64,000 nucleotides of DNA from Deltaproteobacteria bacterium (GCA_020630875.1 JAHDIH010000004.1:124212-188211); one strand, 5' to 3'. Positions 54,701 to 62,425 are shown, counted from the stretch's first letter. Program-made: numbers and translations. The notes: generated by a model from the letters alone, not told the origin.

Positions 54701-55354
54701 TTGGATCAAGCTGTTCACGACGGTAAGCTTGTGGTTCCTGAAGGTGTGACTCGCGAACTTGCAGGCGAGTTCCAGAAACAAATAGAAAGCGAAAAGCGGC
54801 TTATGGTGCTCGTTCCTATCGCATTGGTACTTGTGTTTCTCATTCTCTATCTGCAGTTTTCTAGGGTTTCGACCGTTCTTGTCGTTTTTTCTAGCGTTGT
54901 CGTTGCTGTCAGCGGGGCATTTATTTTGATGTGGCTTTACAACCAAACGTGGTTTGGCAATTTCACTTTGTTTGGACATTCCATGAGAGAGATATTCCGC
55001 ATCGACACCGTTAACTTGTCAGTGGCTACGTGGGTTGGAGTCATCGCTCTGGTTGGGATCGCAACTGATGATGGAGTTGTAATGGCTACTTACCTTAGTC
55101 AAACGGTCAACAAGAGCGACTCAGGTGCCATAAAAGAAGCGGTACAAATAGCCGGAAAGCGACGTATCAGAGCTTGTCTTATGACCACAGCAACTACAGT
55201 TCTGGCGCTTTTACCGGTGCTTACCTCACAAGGTAGAGGGGCTGATGTTATGCTACCCATGGCGATACCAGTAATGGGTGGGATGTTGATTGAACTTGTT
55301 ACTCTCTTCGTTGTCCCAGTATTGTATTGTGGAATCGAGGAACATGGAGCCTAA
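51782..55354 (+). CDS. HME-RND heavy-metal efflux pump (CusA/CzcA family)
   Basis: 1190 residues, GTG start 2 bp after the adaptor. Proton-driven inner-membrane pump. Family signatures: PVDAIPDIGENQQIVFTEWA, SPRDIEDQITYPLTSALLGV-type entry, GSMVDIAIVFVENIGGQ (TM4 proton-relay Asp/Glu), TTATTVLALLPVLTSQGRGA. About 100-120 residues longer than typical CusA because of an extra block with membrane helices (about residues 530-650: IRYWLLALLGIVFLAFGQWF, TIGLLAIVTLAEAWRPLS, VFIVCGAVLAVFYFFERV) between the two halves. Exports Cu+/Ag+ via the adaptor and OMF. Confidence 0.93.
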   Translation: MKLWQKLISGLIEKRLVVFILVILFVGGGVIVSPFGFGSRWFPELAVPVDAIPDIGENQQIVFTEWAGRSPRDIEDQITYPLTSALLGVPGVKSTRSASAFGFSTIYVIFEDNVEFYWSRSRVLEKLASLPPSTVPEGVTPTLGPDATALGQVFWYTLEGQDSEGNVVGGWGPDELRSIQDWTIRPALQAARGVSEVASIGGFVREYQVDVNPDALDVSGLTINQLANAVRKSNLDIGARTIEVNQVEYIIRGLGQLESIEDLLAAVVATRDGTPIRVRDVAKVSLGPANRRGALDDSGAPVVGGVVVARFQANPKQVIDQVKAKIAKIAGTLPERTLEDGTKSKVTISSFYDRSQLIDETIGTLREALFHQILVTIIVILFLLRDLKSSFLVSLMIPLGVMCTFLAMKLTGVGANIMALGGIAIAIGSMVDIAIVFVENIGGQVGYGKPQGFKKKITSAAAEVAPAVTTSVLTTVVSFLPILGLGGGEYKLFAPLVFTKTFAMSFALVLSLLLIPCMAVSFFAPTVREQKLLSTFSIRYWLLALLGIVFLAFGQWFGVVPLLVGTIRLSESLLPLRITSRLRQFELLTIGLLAIVTLAEAWRPLSQDESLLVNMVFVFIVCGAVLAVFYFFERVYPAMLNYFLVNKVVFMTLPIGIVLAGAYCFSTLKKENMPSFDEGAFLYMPTTMPHGSMGANLEMLSNLDASIAQIPEVDRVVGKIGRVESALDPAPLSMVETLITYKPKFSLNKNGERVRNWRKHIQSTDDIWKEIVAAAKIPGLTEAPLLMPIETRLVMLQTGMRSSVGMRIQGPTIEAVEKFGLEVESLIKTSDIPEVNKATVFAERIVGKPYLEIDLKRESLARYGLAIGDIQAVLQIGVGGIPLGRTIEGRERYPLRVRFMRDARNSIEQLKNLKVPTNTKTTIRLSQVADIKFVKGPQSIKSEDTRITSYLLFSRNKGGGYSDVEAADAVQRLLDQAVHDGKLVVPEGVTRELAGEFQKQIESEKRLMVLVPIALVLVFLILYLQFSRVSTVLVVFSSVVVAVSGAFILMWLYNQTWFGNFTLFGHSMREIFRIDTVNLSVATWVGVIALVGIATDDGVVMATYLSQTVNKSDSGAIKEAVQIAGKRRIRACLMTTATTVLALLPVLTSQGRGADVMLPMAIPVMGGMLIELVTLFVVPVLYCGIEEHGA

Positions 55355-55547
55355 GAAGTTCAAGAAAAGGCTACGATGGGCCTACGAGTGTGGACGCTTG
55401 AAACGGGCAATAGTTAAATCTACCCCTTTCTTGCTCGTTGCAAGCCTTGTTATTCTCAGTACAACAGAAGCCCAAACCCCTCTACTGCTAACAGTGTTGA
55501 TGATTTACATTGCTCTAGTGTTTTCTGAGTGGAGAGGGCCTGCTTAG
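55344..55547 (+). CDS. Small two-TM protein ending the copper operon
   Basis: 67 residues from ATG 55344, overlapping the RND stop by 11 bp. Basic start MEPKKFKKRLRWAYECGRLK followed by two hydrophobic helices (STPFLLVASLVILSTTEAQT, LLLTVLMIYIALVFS). Small membrane partners, such as AcrZ, modulate RND pumps; assignment by position only. Confidence 0.6.
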   Translation: MEPKKFKKRLRWAYECGRLKRAIVKSTPFLLVASLVILSTTEAQTPLLLTVLMIYIALVFSEWRGPA

Positions 55548-55867
55548 GAGCTACTAAAGCAGAACACAAATCCGTAAAAACTAGGCCCTAATTGGGCCGG
55601 CACTTTGGCACGACTTTGGCACAAACGCTGAGAAACGAAGTGAGTCAGTGGGACTGGGTGAGAAAGCGAATCAGTCAATTAGGGTTCGTAATTTTCCAGA
55701 TATCAGCGGAAAACTACCGTCAGTTTGGAGCGCTCTGTTGCAACGTTGCAATAAAAGACGATACGGGGCGGGACTGGATGGGAGTGTTTGGTACGAGAAT
55801 TTGGGTAAGTCGCCGAGAGTATTGCAGGTGGTCGAAATCTCTTTGGTTTTGAATTGAATCAATACGA
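55548..55867. other. Non-coding right end of the island
   Basis: 320 bp without a supportable gene. It holds the second copy of the 17-bp repeat (55740-55756), and on the minus strand a short reading frame SFIATLQQSAPN-stop resembling the integrase end NFIATLLQ-stop, possibly a remnant of another integrase. No terminator with a U-tract is obvious after the operon. Confidence 0.6.
55740..55756. repeat. 17-bp direct repeat, right copy
   Basis: GCAACGTTGCAATAAAA, identical to 40224-40240, 112 bp before attR. Confidence 0.7.
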
Positions 55868-55902
55868 TTCGACTCCCGGCGCCTCCACCCTTATTTTCTT
55901 TT
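55868..55902. repeat. attR core of the 15.8-kb island
   Basis: 35-bp copy of the ssrA 3' end identical to 40139-40173. CGATCACTTGC follows as at attL, so the outside sequence resembles an element left end; this supports a second element behind it. Confidence 0.9.
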
Positions 55903-56049
55903 TACACCGATCACTTGCGCCACTTTGGCGTGAGTGGCGATCTCACTTTAGCGGCTGCTGGTGCTGGCATAGCCCATCCTTCCGGACTTTTTGATTCACA
56001 AAGAACTTGCCCGTAGCTCACTCAATGTCCTTCCTTCCTAGAATGTTGA

Positions 56050-56661
56050 CCCTCCAAAAAGTATTCGCGCAAGGGACACAAGGTATTGGTAACCGTCTCG
56101 ATTGGCGTATTGAAGTCAAACGCAATCAGGTTCTTGCCTGACTTAAGTGATAAAAAAAAGAAAGCCATTAACGCGGTAACATTTCTGCCAGGATTTAAAC
56201 TAGCGATGAAGTTTACAGAAAAGTTCTATCCTGACGCAATCAACTGCAAAGTCAAAACTGGAGAAAAAGGTTATTACGACATCGCGTTTAGAAAGCAAGC
56301 GCAAGCTAATATTCTTGGACTTCTTGTTGCTGGTGATAGTGCCAAGGAGTATTACAATTTGGAGTCTGAAAAAGCGATTGTGAAGGCGGCTATCGGGGAG
56401 CTGGACCGTATATTTGACGGCAAGGCTTCTAAAACTTTTACCGGCGAATACGTCTTGGAAAACTGGGGCCATCATAAATATACAATAGGCACTTGGACTC
56501 AAGCGTTCCTGCAAAAAGAGTCTCATCTCAAGACGCTAAATCGACCACTTGCTAAAAAGGTCTATTTCGCTGGAGAAATCAACGACACCTACAAACAAAT
56601 GGGTGTGCCAGGAGCAGTGCTGTCTGGATATCATTTCATTGATCGACTACTAACTGAGTGA
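56050..56661 (+). pseudogene. Flavin amine oxidase, C-terminal fragment
   Basis: About 200 residues of reading frame after TGA 56047; the longest ORF begins at TTG 56086. LVTVSIGVLKSNAIRFLPDL (the conserved T-x-P/S-x-GVL-K segment), VAGDSAKEYYNL, WGHHKYTIGTWTQ and the FAD-binding tail VYFAGEINDTYKQMGVPGAV are the C-terminal half of monoamine-oxidase-like flavoproteins. The N-terminal Rossmann GxGxxG domain, 200 residues or more, is absent. The break lies 150 bp from attR, so truncation by the integration event is likely. Confidence 0.82.
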
Positions 56662-56869
56662 TCGGATAGGCGCCTCTCAGAAGGTTATTTCATGGAACAT
56701 CGAAAAGTTTGCTTTTGGAACCCGACGGACGTGTCTTTCGTTTCGCACCAAGGAGCCCATGGCTACAGAAATACTTGCTTTGTTACCCTAGTGCCGGCGT
56801 TCGTGTCGTCGGCTACTATTGCTTCGTTGCCAAGAGCCCAATGGAACCAATCCAGAATCTGAAGTGAAC

Positions 56870-57754
56870 TTATCCTCCACATGCCGCACTGATATTTTCA
56901 AGCAGCAGTTTGACAAGTCCATGTTTGGGAGCATTAGTCGGCCACTCAGCGAATGCCTGAAGGGGAGACAATTGCCACTTTGGAAGAAGAGAAACCATGT
57001 TCTTAGCTCTGATGTCGTCGGACGCCAAAAACTGAGGTATCGCCGCGACCCCTACCCCAGCACGTGCGAATTCGTATACAGCTCGTGCATCAGTGGAAAC
57101 GATTCGACCTACAGGTCTGAGAGTGACTCGATGTTTTCCTCGCTCCAGCGAAAAACCTCGAGACTGGGCCGGAGACAAGAGTATCCAGTCCCACCCTTTT
57201 AGTTGCTTGGGGTCGTTTAACTTTTCTCTCTGATTAAAATACTGCGACGAACAAATAAGCTTTCGTTCGATGTCGAATAGAATCTTTGACGTAATTGAGT
57301 TTTTGGCATTCACGCCCATGCGAATCGCCAGATCAAATCCACCTCCAATGATTTCTTTCCGCATATCCGAATAGTCTAGTAACAATTTTATACGAGGATG
57401 CTCGATAGCAAATGCCGCAAGTGCATTGGAAAGTGGGGATTGGGCCAGAACAGAAGGCATGGTTAGACGAATTTCACCACTTGGTTGTTTGGCGGAACCA
57501 GAAATAGCAAGGAGCTCACCTTCAACGGCATCGAGCATGTTTCTTGTGGCAACGAGAAGTCGTTCACCTTCTCGCGTCAGACTAAGCTTACGAGTGGAGC
57601 GATAAAGCAAAGTAACGCCAAGATGAGACTCTAGCTTTGAGAGATGGTGACTGACTACCGATGGCGAGATACCCAGTTCGCGCGCAGCCCCCCGAAAAGA
57701 ACCATGATCAACGGTTTTAGCGAATATGGCCATCTGACGTAGCTGATCAATCAT
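56870..57754 (-). CDS. LysR-family transcriptional regulator
   Basis: 294 residues. N-terminal winged HTH AIFAKTVDHGSFRGAARELG then ISPSVVSHHLSKLESHLGVT is canonical; effector domain GEIRLTMPSVLAQSPLSNAL, FDLAIRMG, and AGVGVAAIPQFLA. Divergent from the SnoaL-like lipoprotein gene 128 bp away, a usual LysR target arrangement. Effector unknown; resembles the aryl/DmlR-like subgroup with FDLAIRMG. Confidence 0.92.
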   Translation of the reverse strand: MIDQLRQMAIFAKTVDHGSFRGAARELGISPSVVSHHLSKLESHLGVTLLYRSTRKLSLTREGERLLVATRNMLDAVEGELLAISGSAKQPSGEIRLTMPSVLAQSPLSNALAAFAIEHPRIKLLLDYSDMRKEIIGGGFDLAIRMGVNAKNSITSKILFDIERKLICSSQYFNQREKLNDPKQLKGWDWILLSPAQSRGFSLERGKHRVTLRPVGRIVSTDARAVYEFARAGVGVAAIPQFLASDDIRAKNMVSLLPKWQLSPLQAFAEWPTNAPKHGLVKLLLENISAACGG

Positions 57755-57881
57755 TATGCATATTTCCCGAACAGTTAAATCGGTTTAGACCATCTTATCA
57801 TTCAATTAGAACTGCTGCAATATCCGTCTCACAGTGGGAAGCCCACCAAAACCTAACAATACTAAAAGGAGATCATTAACC

Positions 57882-58781
57882 ATGTACAAACTATTTCAGT
57901 TAACCGCAGCATCATGGATGTTAGGGGCTTGTGCCTCTACTTCGGTGGTAAACAACAAACCCAAGGTCCAAAAGTTCTACGATTACCTCAGTAACCCTGG
58001 CTCCAATGAGCACGCCAAAGAGTTTATGGCCGTTGCTACGCCAGACTGGAAAAGCATCAGCGGCTATCAAGGCGGAGATAAGTCTCGCGAGGCATTCAAA
58101 GGGCAACTTGGTGGGTTTGCGAAGTTCATTCCGGATCTAAAGTGGGAAGTGATGTCAATGCATCAGGACGGAGACACGGTGGTTGTACGAAGCAGAGCCA
58201 CAGGAACTCCAGTAGGACCTTTTATGGGAGTTGATGGCGAAGGTCGTGGGTTCGACATACTAACAATAGACATTCATGAAATGAAAGAAGGCATGATTGT
58301 GCGTTCTTTTCATGTCGAAGACTGGGCTGGAGCCTTGCGCCAACTCGCAGGTCCAAACGCCAAGAAAAAGGCTAAAGGAAAAGCCTCTTTGAGTGTTGTG
58401 ATGGCTTTCATGGACGCAATGGGAAAAGGTGAAATGGAAAAGATGTCCTCTCTAATGGCTGACGATATGGTTTGGCACAATGAAGGTGATGCCGTCATCC
58501 CTTGGATTGGCCCTTGGAAGGGGAAAACAGAAATATTCAAATTTCTCAAAACGTTTTCTGAAGGATCAAAAACAACACTATGGAAAAATGAAGACGTCTT
58601 AGCATCCGGCGACACCGTCGCGATGTATGGAAAAATGAAACTTATGACCACGAAGTCGGGTAAAGAGAGCAAGGAATTCACATATTCACTTCGCGCCAAA
58701 GTTCGTGATGGCAAAATCATACTCTGGAACTGGTTCGAAGATTCCTACGAAGTAAGTCGTACGTTTCGAGGCAGACGGTAA
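57882..58781 (+). CDS. SnoaL-like double-domain lipoprotein
   Basis: 299 residues from ATG 57882, preceded by AAAAGGAGAT. Lipobox MLGACAS. Two tandem NTF2/SnoaL-like domains: first VQKFYDYLSNPGSNEHAKEF, GDTVVVRSRATGTPVGPFMG; second SLSVVMAFMDAMGKGEMEKM, WHNEGDAVIPWIGPWKGKTE, FTYSLRAKVRDGKI, as in ester-cyclase and limonene-hydrolase folds. Possible exported small-molecule-binding protein or cyclase. Likely target of the divergent LysR regulator. Confidence 0.85.
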   Translation: MYKLFQLTAASWMLGACASTSVVNNKPKVQKFYDYLSNPGSNEHAKEFMAVATPDWKSISGYQGGDKSREAFKGQLGGFAKFIPDLKWEVMSMHQDGDTVVVRSRATGTPVGPFMGVDGEGRGFDILTIDIHEMKEGMIVRSFHVEDWAGALRQLAGPNAKKKAKGKASLSVVMAFMDAMGKGEMEKMSSLMADDMVWHNEGDAVIPWIGPWKGKTEIFKFLKTFSEGSKTTLWKNEDVLASGDTVAMYGKMKLMTTKSGKESKEFTYSLRAKVRDGKIILWNWFEDSYEVSRTFRGRR

Positions 58782-58810
58782 CTTTTTCGAGATTGAAAGA
58801 AGAAATAAAT

Positions 58811-59365
58811 ATGAACACCCAAATTCGAACAGCTCTTTTAGCAAGTACGCTTCTTTTCAGTGCATGTAGTGATAACGATAACGAATCGCTCAATCCTCTC
58901 CAAGAAGGCGCGAATATTACATTGAGAAATACACTGGAAGAGCCCGGCGAAACAGAAACGACCTACCCCAGTCTTTTTGGCCAAGCGGATGATGCGTGGG
59001 ACGAGTCTGGTGTGCTTTCGAATTCAACCGTAGAATTTGCAACCGCATTGGCTCAAGGAACAGAATCAGGTGCCCCATTCGAAATCAGTGGTCTTTACGA
59101 AATAGACTTCACAGAAAACAGTATCAGTTTCAAAGTACTGCCAGCATTGGACGACCCATTTTGGAGTATGGTCTTTGGTGAATTTCCGCAGGGGAAATTT
59201 GACAGATATTATTTTACTTTTTCCGAACCGCATAACATCAGTGGTTTTAGTAGTGACAACTCCAACCTAAATGTGAGGATAGACTCCGAGACAGTAATAG
59301 CGGTCGAACTTACAGAAGGCTATAGTCTCCAGCCTGACGTCTCGTTCATTGTAGAGCTGAACTGA
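58811..59365 (+). CDS. Hypothetical lipoprotein
   Basis: 184 residues from ATG 58811. Lipobox LLFSACS, acidic linker, then a beta-rich body (FEISGLYEIDFTENSISFKV, YYFTFSEPHNISGFSSDNSN). No family recognised. 29 bp after the SnoaL-like gene, so likely cotranscribed; followed by an inverted repeat. Confidence 0.7.
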   Translation: MNTQIRTALLASTLLFSACSDNDNESLNPLQEGANITLRNTLEEPGETETTYPSLFGQADDAWDESGVLSNSTVEFATALAQGTESGAPFEISGLYEIDFTENSISFKVLPALDDPFWSMVFGEFPQGKFDRYYFTFSEPHNISGFSSDNSNLNVRIDSETVIAVELTEGYSLQPDVSFIVELN

Positions 59366-59377
59366 GGTGATGAATCT

Positions 59378-59414
59378 GCGGCCGCTGTAGCTTTCTTATG
59401 GTTACAGCGGTCGC
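59378..59414 (+). terminator. Stem-loop after the lipoprotein gene
   Basis: GCGGCCGCTGTA ... TACAGCGGTCGC, 11 of 12 pairs, 13-base loop. No T-run follows, so it may be a weak or Rho-type end or an mRNA-stabilising structure. Confidence 0.5.
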
Positions 59415-59488
59415 AGCTCGACTCATCAATTACAGAGAGAGAAAATGCAGTCCTCCGATACAGAAGACAAGGATTAAAAAGGACAAGA

Positions 59489-59941
59489 ATGATGATGAAA
59501 TCAACAACGAGTAGAGCGAGAAAACCACTATTCCTAATAAGCTTGTGTGTATGGATCTTCCTTCAACTGCCACGACTCGTCGCGATTCCCCTAATCAGCA
59601 GTGTTTCTTCCGGGATAGACTCAGCTGCTTGGATGTATCCAGCAATATTCGATATTGTAACCGCCGTTCTTGCTCCATTTTTGATACTTGCGATTTGGAA
59701 ACGTCGCGGTTTTTTCGTTTGGTCAATGACGGTAATCTACTTTACAATATCCATTGTAGACCATTGCGGGGCATTTATAACTCTCTCGCAGCTGGGAGAA
59801 CCAACCGCGTTTAAAGAGATAAGTCCTGATGACTCTGGCCTTGTCGTCCCCGCGATTCAAACCACTATAGATCTTCTCTTTATGGTGCTACTCCATTTGA
59901 GAAAGTATCGCAGTCAGTTTTTCAAAACAGACACCGACTAG
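59489..59941 (+). CDS. Hypothetical four-TM membrane protein
   Basis: 150 residues. AAAGGA precedes a triple-ATG start. Four hydrophobic helices (PLFLISLCVWIFLQLPRLVA, PAIFDIVTAVLAPFLILAIW, FFVWSMTVIYFTISIVDHCG, PAIQTTIDLLFMVLLHL). No family recognised. Confidence 0.68.
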   Translation: MMMKSTTSRARKPLFLISLCVWIFLQLPRLVAIPLISSVSSGIDSAAWMYPAIFDIVTAVLAPFLILAIWKRRGFFVWSMTVIYFTISIVDHCGAFITLSQLGEPTAFKEISPDDSGLVVPAIQTTIDLLFMVLLHLRKYRSQFFKTDTD

Positions 59942-60021
59942 TTCAAATTCGTTTACTTTGCAGAGGAGCACAAATGGTAAACTTAGCGGTTTACAACTTA
60001 CTCAACAGGTATCTCTGGCTC

Positions 60022-60867
60022 TTACAACTCTTCGAGCAGGGTTTTTGCCGCTAACTTTCCCAGTTCATTGGAAGCCAAGGGACTAGCGCCAGTGATGAGT
60101 GTTCTATCACGACACACCGTTTTATCAGACTTTCGGTTCACAAGTATGGCGCCCAAACTCGCTAACTTTTCACTGAGTCCCCGTGGCATGGGCCCGGGCA
60201 AGTATCCTATCTTCGGCGTCTTCTTATCTACCGAGTCCGGGAATACTGCCATCTTATATCCTTTGTACAAAAAGTCTTGCTTATCGACGGTAGTCGCCAA
60301 AAAGGCACCCGGTCCGTGGCAAAGACTAATTGTAAATAACTCATTATCAAGAGCCCAACGCAATACCTCCCCCACGTTTTTGTCTTCAGGAATCCCTAGC
60401 ATTGCACCATGGCCACCAGGTACAAAAACGGCAGCGTAAGATGCGGCATCAGAAAAAGACGTATCTACGAAGTCTTGCAGCTTCTTCGGCGACTTGAACT
60501 GGGTCTTGTATTGCTCATAAATGGATCTTACATTTTCGTCCTTTTCAGGGAACGCCCACATTTCAAAAACAACCGGTTTTCCACTCACTGTCGCAATTTC
60601 GAACTCAAACCCCGCATTCCTAAGGTGAAGCATGGGGACTAGCGCTTCGATAGGATGATTACCAGTAGAAAACATTTTCCCGTTTTTCATTGTCATGTTT
60701 TTTTCCTCGGTGAATATGGCGAGGATTTTCGATTTCTTTCCACTGTACTTGGAGTACGTAATCTCTTCGTAATCACTAACCTCAACGGTCGCCAGCTTTA
60801 AGGCGAGTCGTGAAGGACTGTAAGAGCCATCGGATTCTAATTTGGGTCCCAAAAATTTCTTGAACAT
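60022..60867 (-). CDS. hchA: Hsp31/HchA-type DJ-1 family protein
   Basis: 281 residues, close in length to E. coli Hsp31. GNHPIEALVPMLHLRNAGFE (metal-site His and Glu), FVPGGHGAMLGIPEDKNVGE, nucleophile elbow SLCHGPGAFLATT with Cys followed by His, and TGASPLASNELGKLAA. The family has holdase and glyoxalase III or deglycase activities against methylglyoxal. Divergent from the LysR gene with a perfect palindrome between them, so probably regulated by it. Confidence 0.92.
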   Translation of the reverse strand: MFKKFLGPKLESDGSYSPSRLALKLATVEVSDYEEITYSKYSGKKSKILAIFTEEKNMTMKNGKMFSTGNHPIEALVPMLHLRNAGFEFEIATVSGKPVVFEMWAFPEKDENVRSIYEQYKTQFKSPKKLQDFVDTSFSDAASYAAVFVPGGHGAMLGIPEDKNVGEVLRWALDNELFTISLCHGPGAFLATTVDKQDFLYKGYKMAVFPDSVDKKTPKIGYLPGPMPRGLSEKLASLGAILVNRKSDKTVCRDRTLITGASPLASNELGKLAAKTLLEEL

Positions 60868-60948
60868 GTCATCTCCTTATCTCGCCATATTTCATCTAGA
60901 CGAATGCGATTTTGTATCCTGACGCGCGGAGAGACAACAACCCGTAAA

Positions 60949-60967
60949 CTTGGACAGACTGTCCAAG
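60949..60967. promoter_or_regulatory. Perfect 19-bp palindrome between hchA and LysR gene
   Basis: CTTGGACAGACTGTCCAAG: 9-bp arms around one central base, 34 bp from the LysR ATG and 82 bp from the hchA ATG. Strong candidate operator for the divergent pair; LysR-type T-N11-A symmetry is contained within it. Confidence 0.75.
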
Positions 60968-61000
60968 GAAAACACCTAATCGTGCTATGACCCTCTAAAT

Positions 61001-61918
61001 ATGGTCGATTTGAATCAAATGAGGATCTTCGTAGAGGTCGCACGCCGAGGTGGTATTGGTGCTGCAGCTCTCTCTCTCGAAATTCCCAAATCGACCGTAA
61101 GTTTGCGAGTAAAACAGTTAGAAGAACGATTGGGCCTTCGCCTGCTTCAACGCACCACTCGTCAAGTCACTCTCACCGGCAAGGGAAAGCACTACTTCGA
61201 ATACTGTGAACGTATAATTTCGCTTGCAGAAGAAGCGGACCGCTCTCTTGCCGCGCTAAGAATCAAACCTTATGGGACATTGAGAGTTGCGTCCTTTCAA
61301 CTCTTTGCTGATCTGTTTTTGACACCATTAATCACAGACTTTCTGGCACTTCACGACGAGGTAGAGATTCAAACGATCATCTCAGAAGATTTAGAGGACC
61401 TGGTGGGGGAAAGTATTGATCTCGCTCTCCGTATGGGACCATTACAAGATTCTACTTTGATTTCTCGGCGCCTTGGTTGTTTCGAAACGGGGCTCTATTC
61501 TTCTACGGACTTCGCCAAGAGTCATCCTCCCCTAACACATCCTAACCAACTTGATAAACTACCATTGGTCGCGTACGGAAACTCCTGGACCGACGCGCCG
61601 TGGACTTTCCAGAAAGGAGAGCAGCGAGAAGACGTCCCCCTGCATGGACGTTTCTTATCCAATAGCATCTTCATGGTGGCAGAAGCGACGTTACGCGGTG
61701 TAGGTATCGGAGGTTTTCCCAAACTGCTAGCGGAAAAATGGGTTAAGCAAGGAAAAATGGTACGCCTTCTTCCAGAGTGGGACACACCGAAATTACCACT
61801 GTACGCACTGTACGCGAGCCGCAACCAAATCGATCTGACGCTCAGTAGTTTTCTGGAATTCATCTACGAACGAATCGATTCAGATACTTTACGCAACCCG
61901 ACTTTAGAAAGACTATAG
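61001..61918 (+). CDS. LysR-family transcriptional regulator
   Basis: 305 residues. MVDLNQMRIFVEVARRGGIG AAALSLE then IPKSTVSLRVKQLEERLGLR is the LysR HTH; effector domain GTLRVASFQLFADLFLTPLI, SIDLALRMGPLQDS and ATLRGVGIGGFPKLLA. DmlR/aaeR-like subgroup by these segments. Divergent from hchA. Last gene before the distal ssrA copy. Confidence 0.92.
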   Translation: MVDLNQMRIFVEVARRGGIGAAALSLEIPKSTVSLRVKQLEERLGLRLLQRTTRQVTLTGKGKHYFEYCERIISLAEEADRSLAALRIKPYGTLRVASFQLFADLFLTPLITDFLALHDEVEIQTIISEDLEDLVGESIDLALRMGPLQDSTLISRRLGCFETGLYSSTDFAKSHPPLTHPNQLDKLPLVAYGNSWTDAPWTFQKGEQREDVPLHGRFLSNSIFMVAEATLRGVGIGGFPKLLAEKWVKQGKMVRLLPEWDTPKLPLYALYASRNQIDLTLSSFLEFIYERIDSDTLRNPTLERL

Positions 61919-62012
61919 TCTTGCGGCTCCCCCCGTCTCTAACGATCTTACTGCTGAGCTTTCCTGGTTGGCGGAAATCTTAAAGTACCCATTTATGACG
62001 TCCTAAACAGCC

Positions 62013-62074
62013 ACACACGTAGATGCTTTTTGGGAACTGATTGCGGACCCGGGTTCGACTCCCGGCGCCTCCAC
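62013..62074. repeat. Distal 62-bp copy of the ssrA 3' end
   Basis: Matches 40098-40159 with a single mismatch (CTTTTTGGGA here versus CTTTTTTGGA), so it covers the whole T-arm and acceptor strand. Longer than the 35-bp island repeat, hence a different integration event; most simply the displaced original 3' end of ssrA. Confidence 0.92.
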
Positions 62075-62125
62075 AATTTTCACATCGAACAGAGCTTGAT
62101 GCTGCTTTTCTTAAAGCAATAGTTT

Positions 62126-62425
62126 TCAATAAACGCCCCCCAACCCCAATGCCTTGGTTGACGGCTTCATGCCATCGTTCTTGCGACACTTCGTAGCTTC
62201 AGGTAGCAAATTTTTACAGTCTTCATTGGCAACCTGCCTCTTCGCAACGACTAATGAGATCGGTCTCGCAATCGTAGGTCTGCGAAGAAGTTCCCTACCA
62301 CGCTTCTCACTAGGTAAAACCGAGACTACGTCGACCACTTCGAAACTTGTAAGACTCGAGTCACTTTTCGCTGGAGGCAAGAGCTGTGCGGCATTTTGTC
62401 GCGCAACACGAAAATTAGCGGCCAA
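62126..62425 (-). CDS. Weak hypothetical ORF
   Basis: 99 codons from TTG 62425 in an otherwise empty 540-bp gap (61919-62456). Polar, basic, ends LGLGGVY. No motif, no signal peptide, no ribosome-binding site. An opposite-strand ORF of similar length also exists, so coding status is doubtful. Confidence 0.25.
   Translation of the reverse strand: MAANFRVARQNAAQLLPPAKSDSSLTSFEVVDVVSVLPSEKRGRELLRRPTIARPISLVVAKRQVANEDCKNLLPEATKCRKNDGMKPSTKALGLGGVY

Larger units (their letters stand above)
40139..55902. mobile_element. 15.8-kb genomic island at ssrA with copper-export cargo
   Basis: Bounded by a 35-bp direct repeat of the ssrA 3' end (40139-40173 and 55868-55902). The integrase sits next to attL, followed by an excisionase-like HTH, primase/helicase, a small unknown gene and an XRE regulator, then the copper cargo module. 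No conjugation or capsid genes, so it is a satellite-like or mobilisable island rather than a phage or ICE. The integrase and primase/helicase are both frameshifted at homopolymers, so it may be immobile. Confidence 0.9.
55868..62074. mobile_element. Probable older 6.2-kb insertion behind the island
   Basis: Bounded by the 55868 ssrA fragment and the longer 62-bp ssrA copy at 62013-62074. No integrase remains. It contains a truncated amine oxidase, two LysR genes, several lipoproteins and hchA. Interpreted as remnant of an earlier integration at the same site; gene content alone would not show this. Confidence 0.55.

Noticed and set aside
55861..55902. Possible tRNA because of the T-loop-like sequence
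   Set aside because: Only the 3' 35 bp of ssrA is present; no D-arm or anticodon arm upstream.
61980..62189. Minus ORF with CENCGGAGSRTRVRNQ
   Set aside because: Typical artefact of translating the antisense of a tRNA-like 3' end; here it covers the distal ssrA copy.
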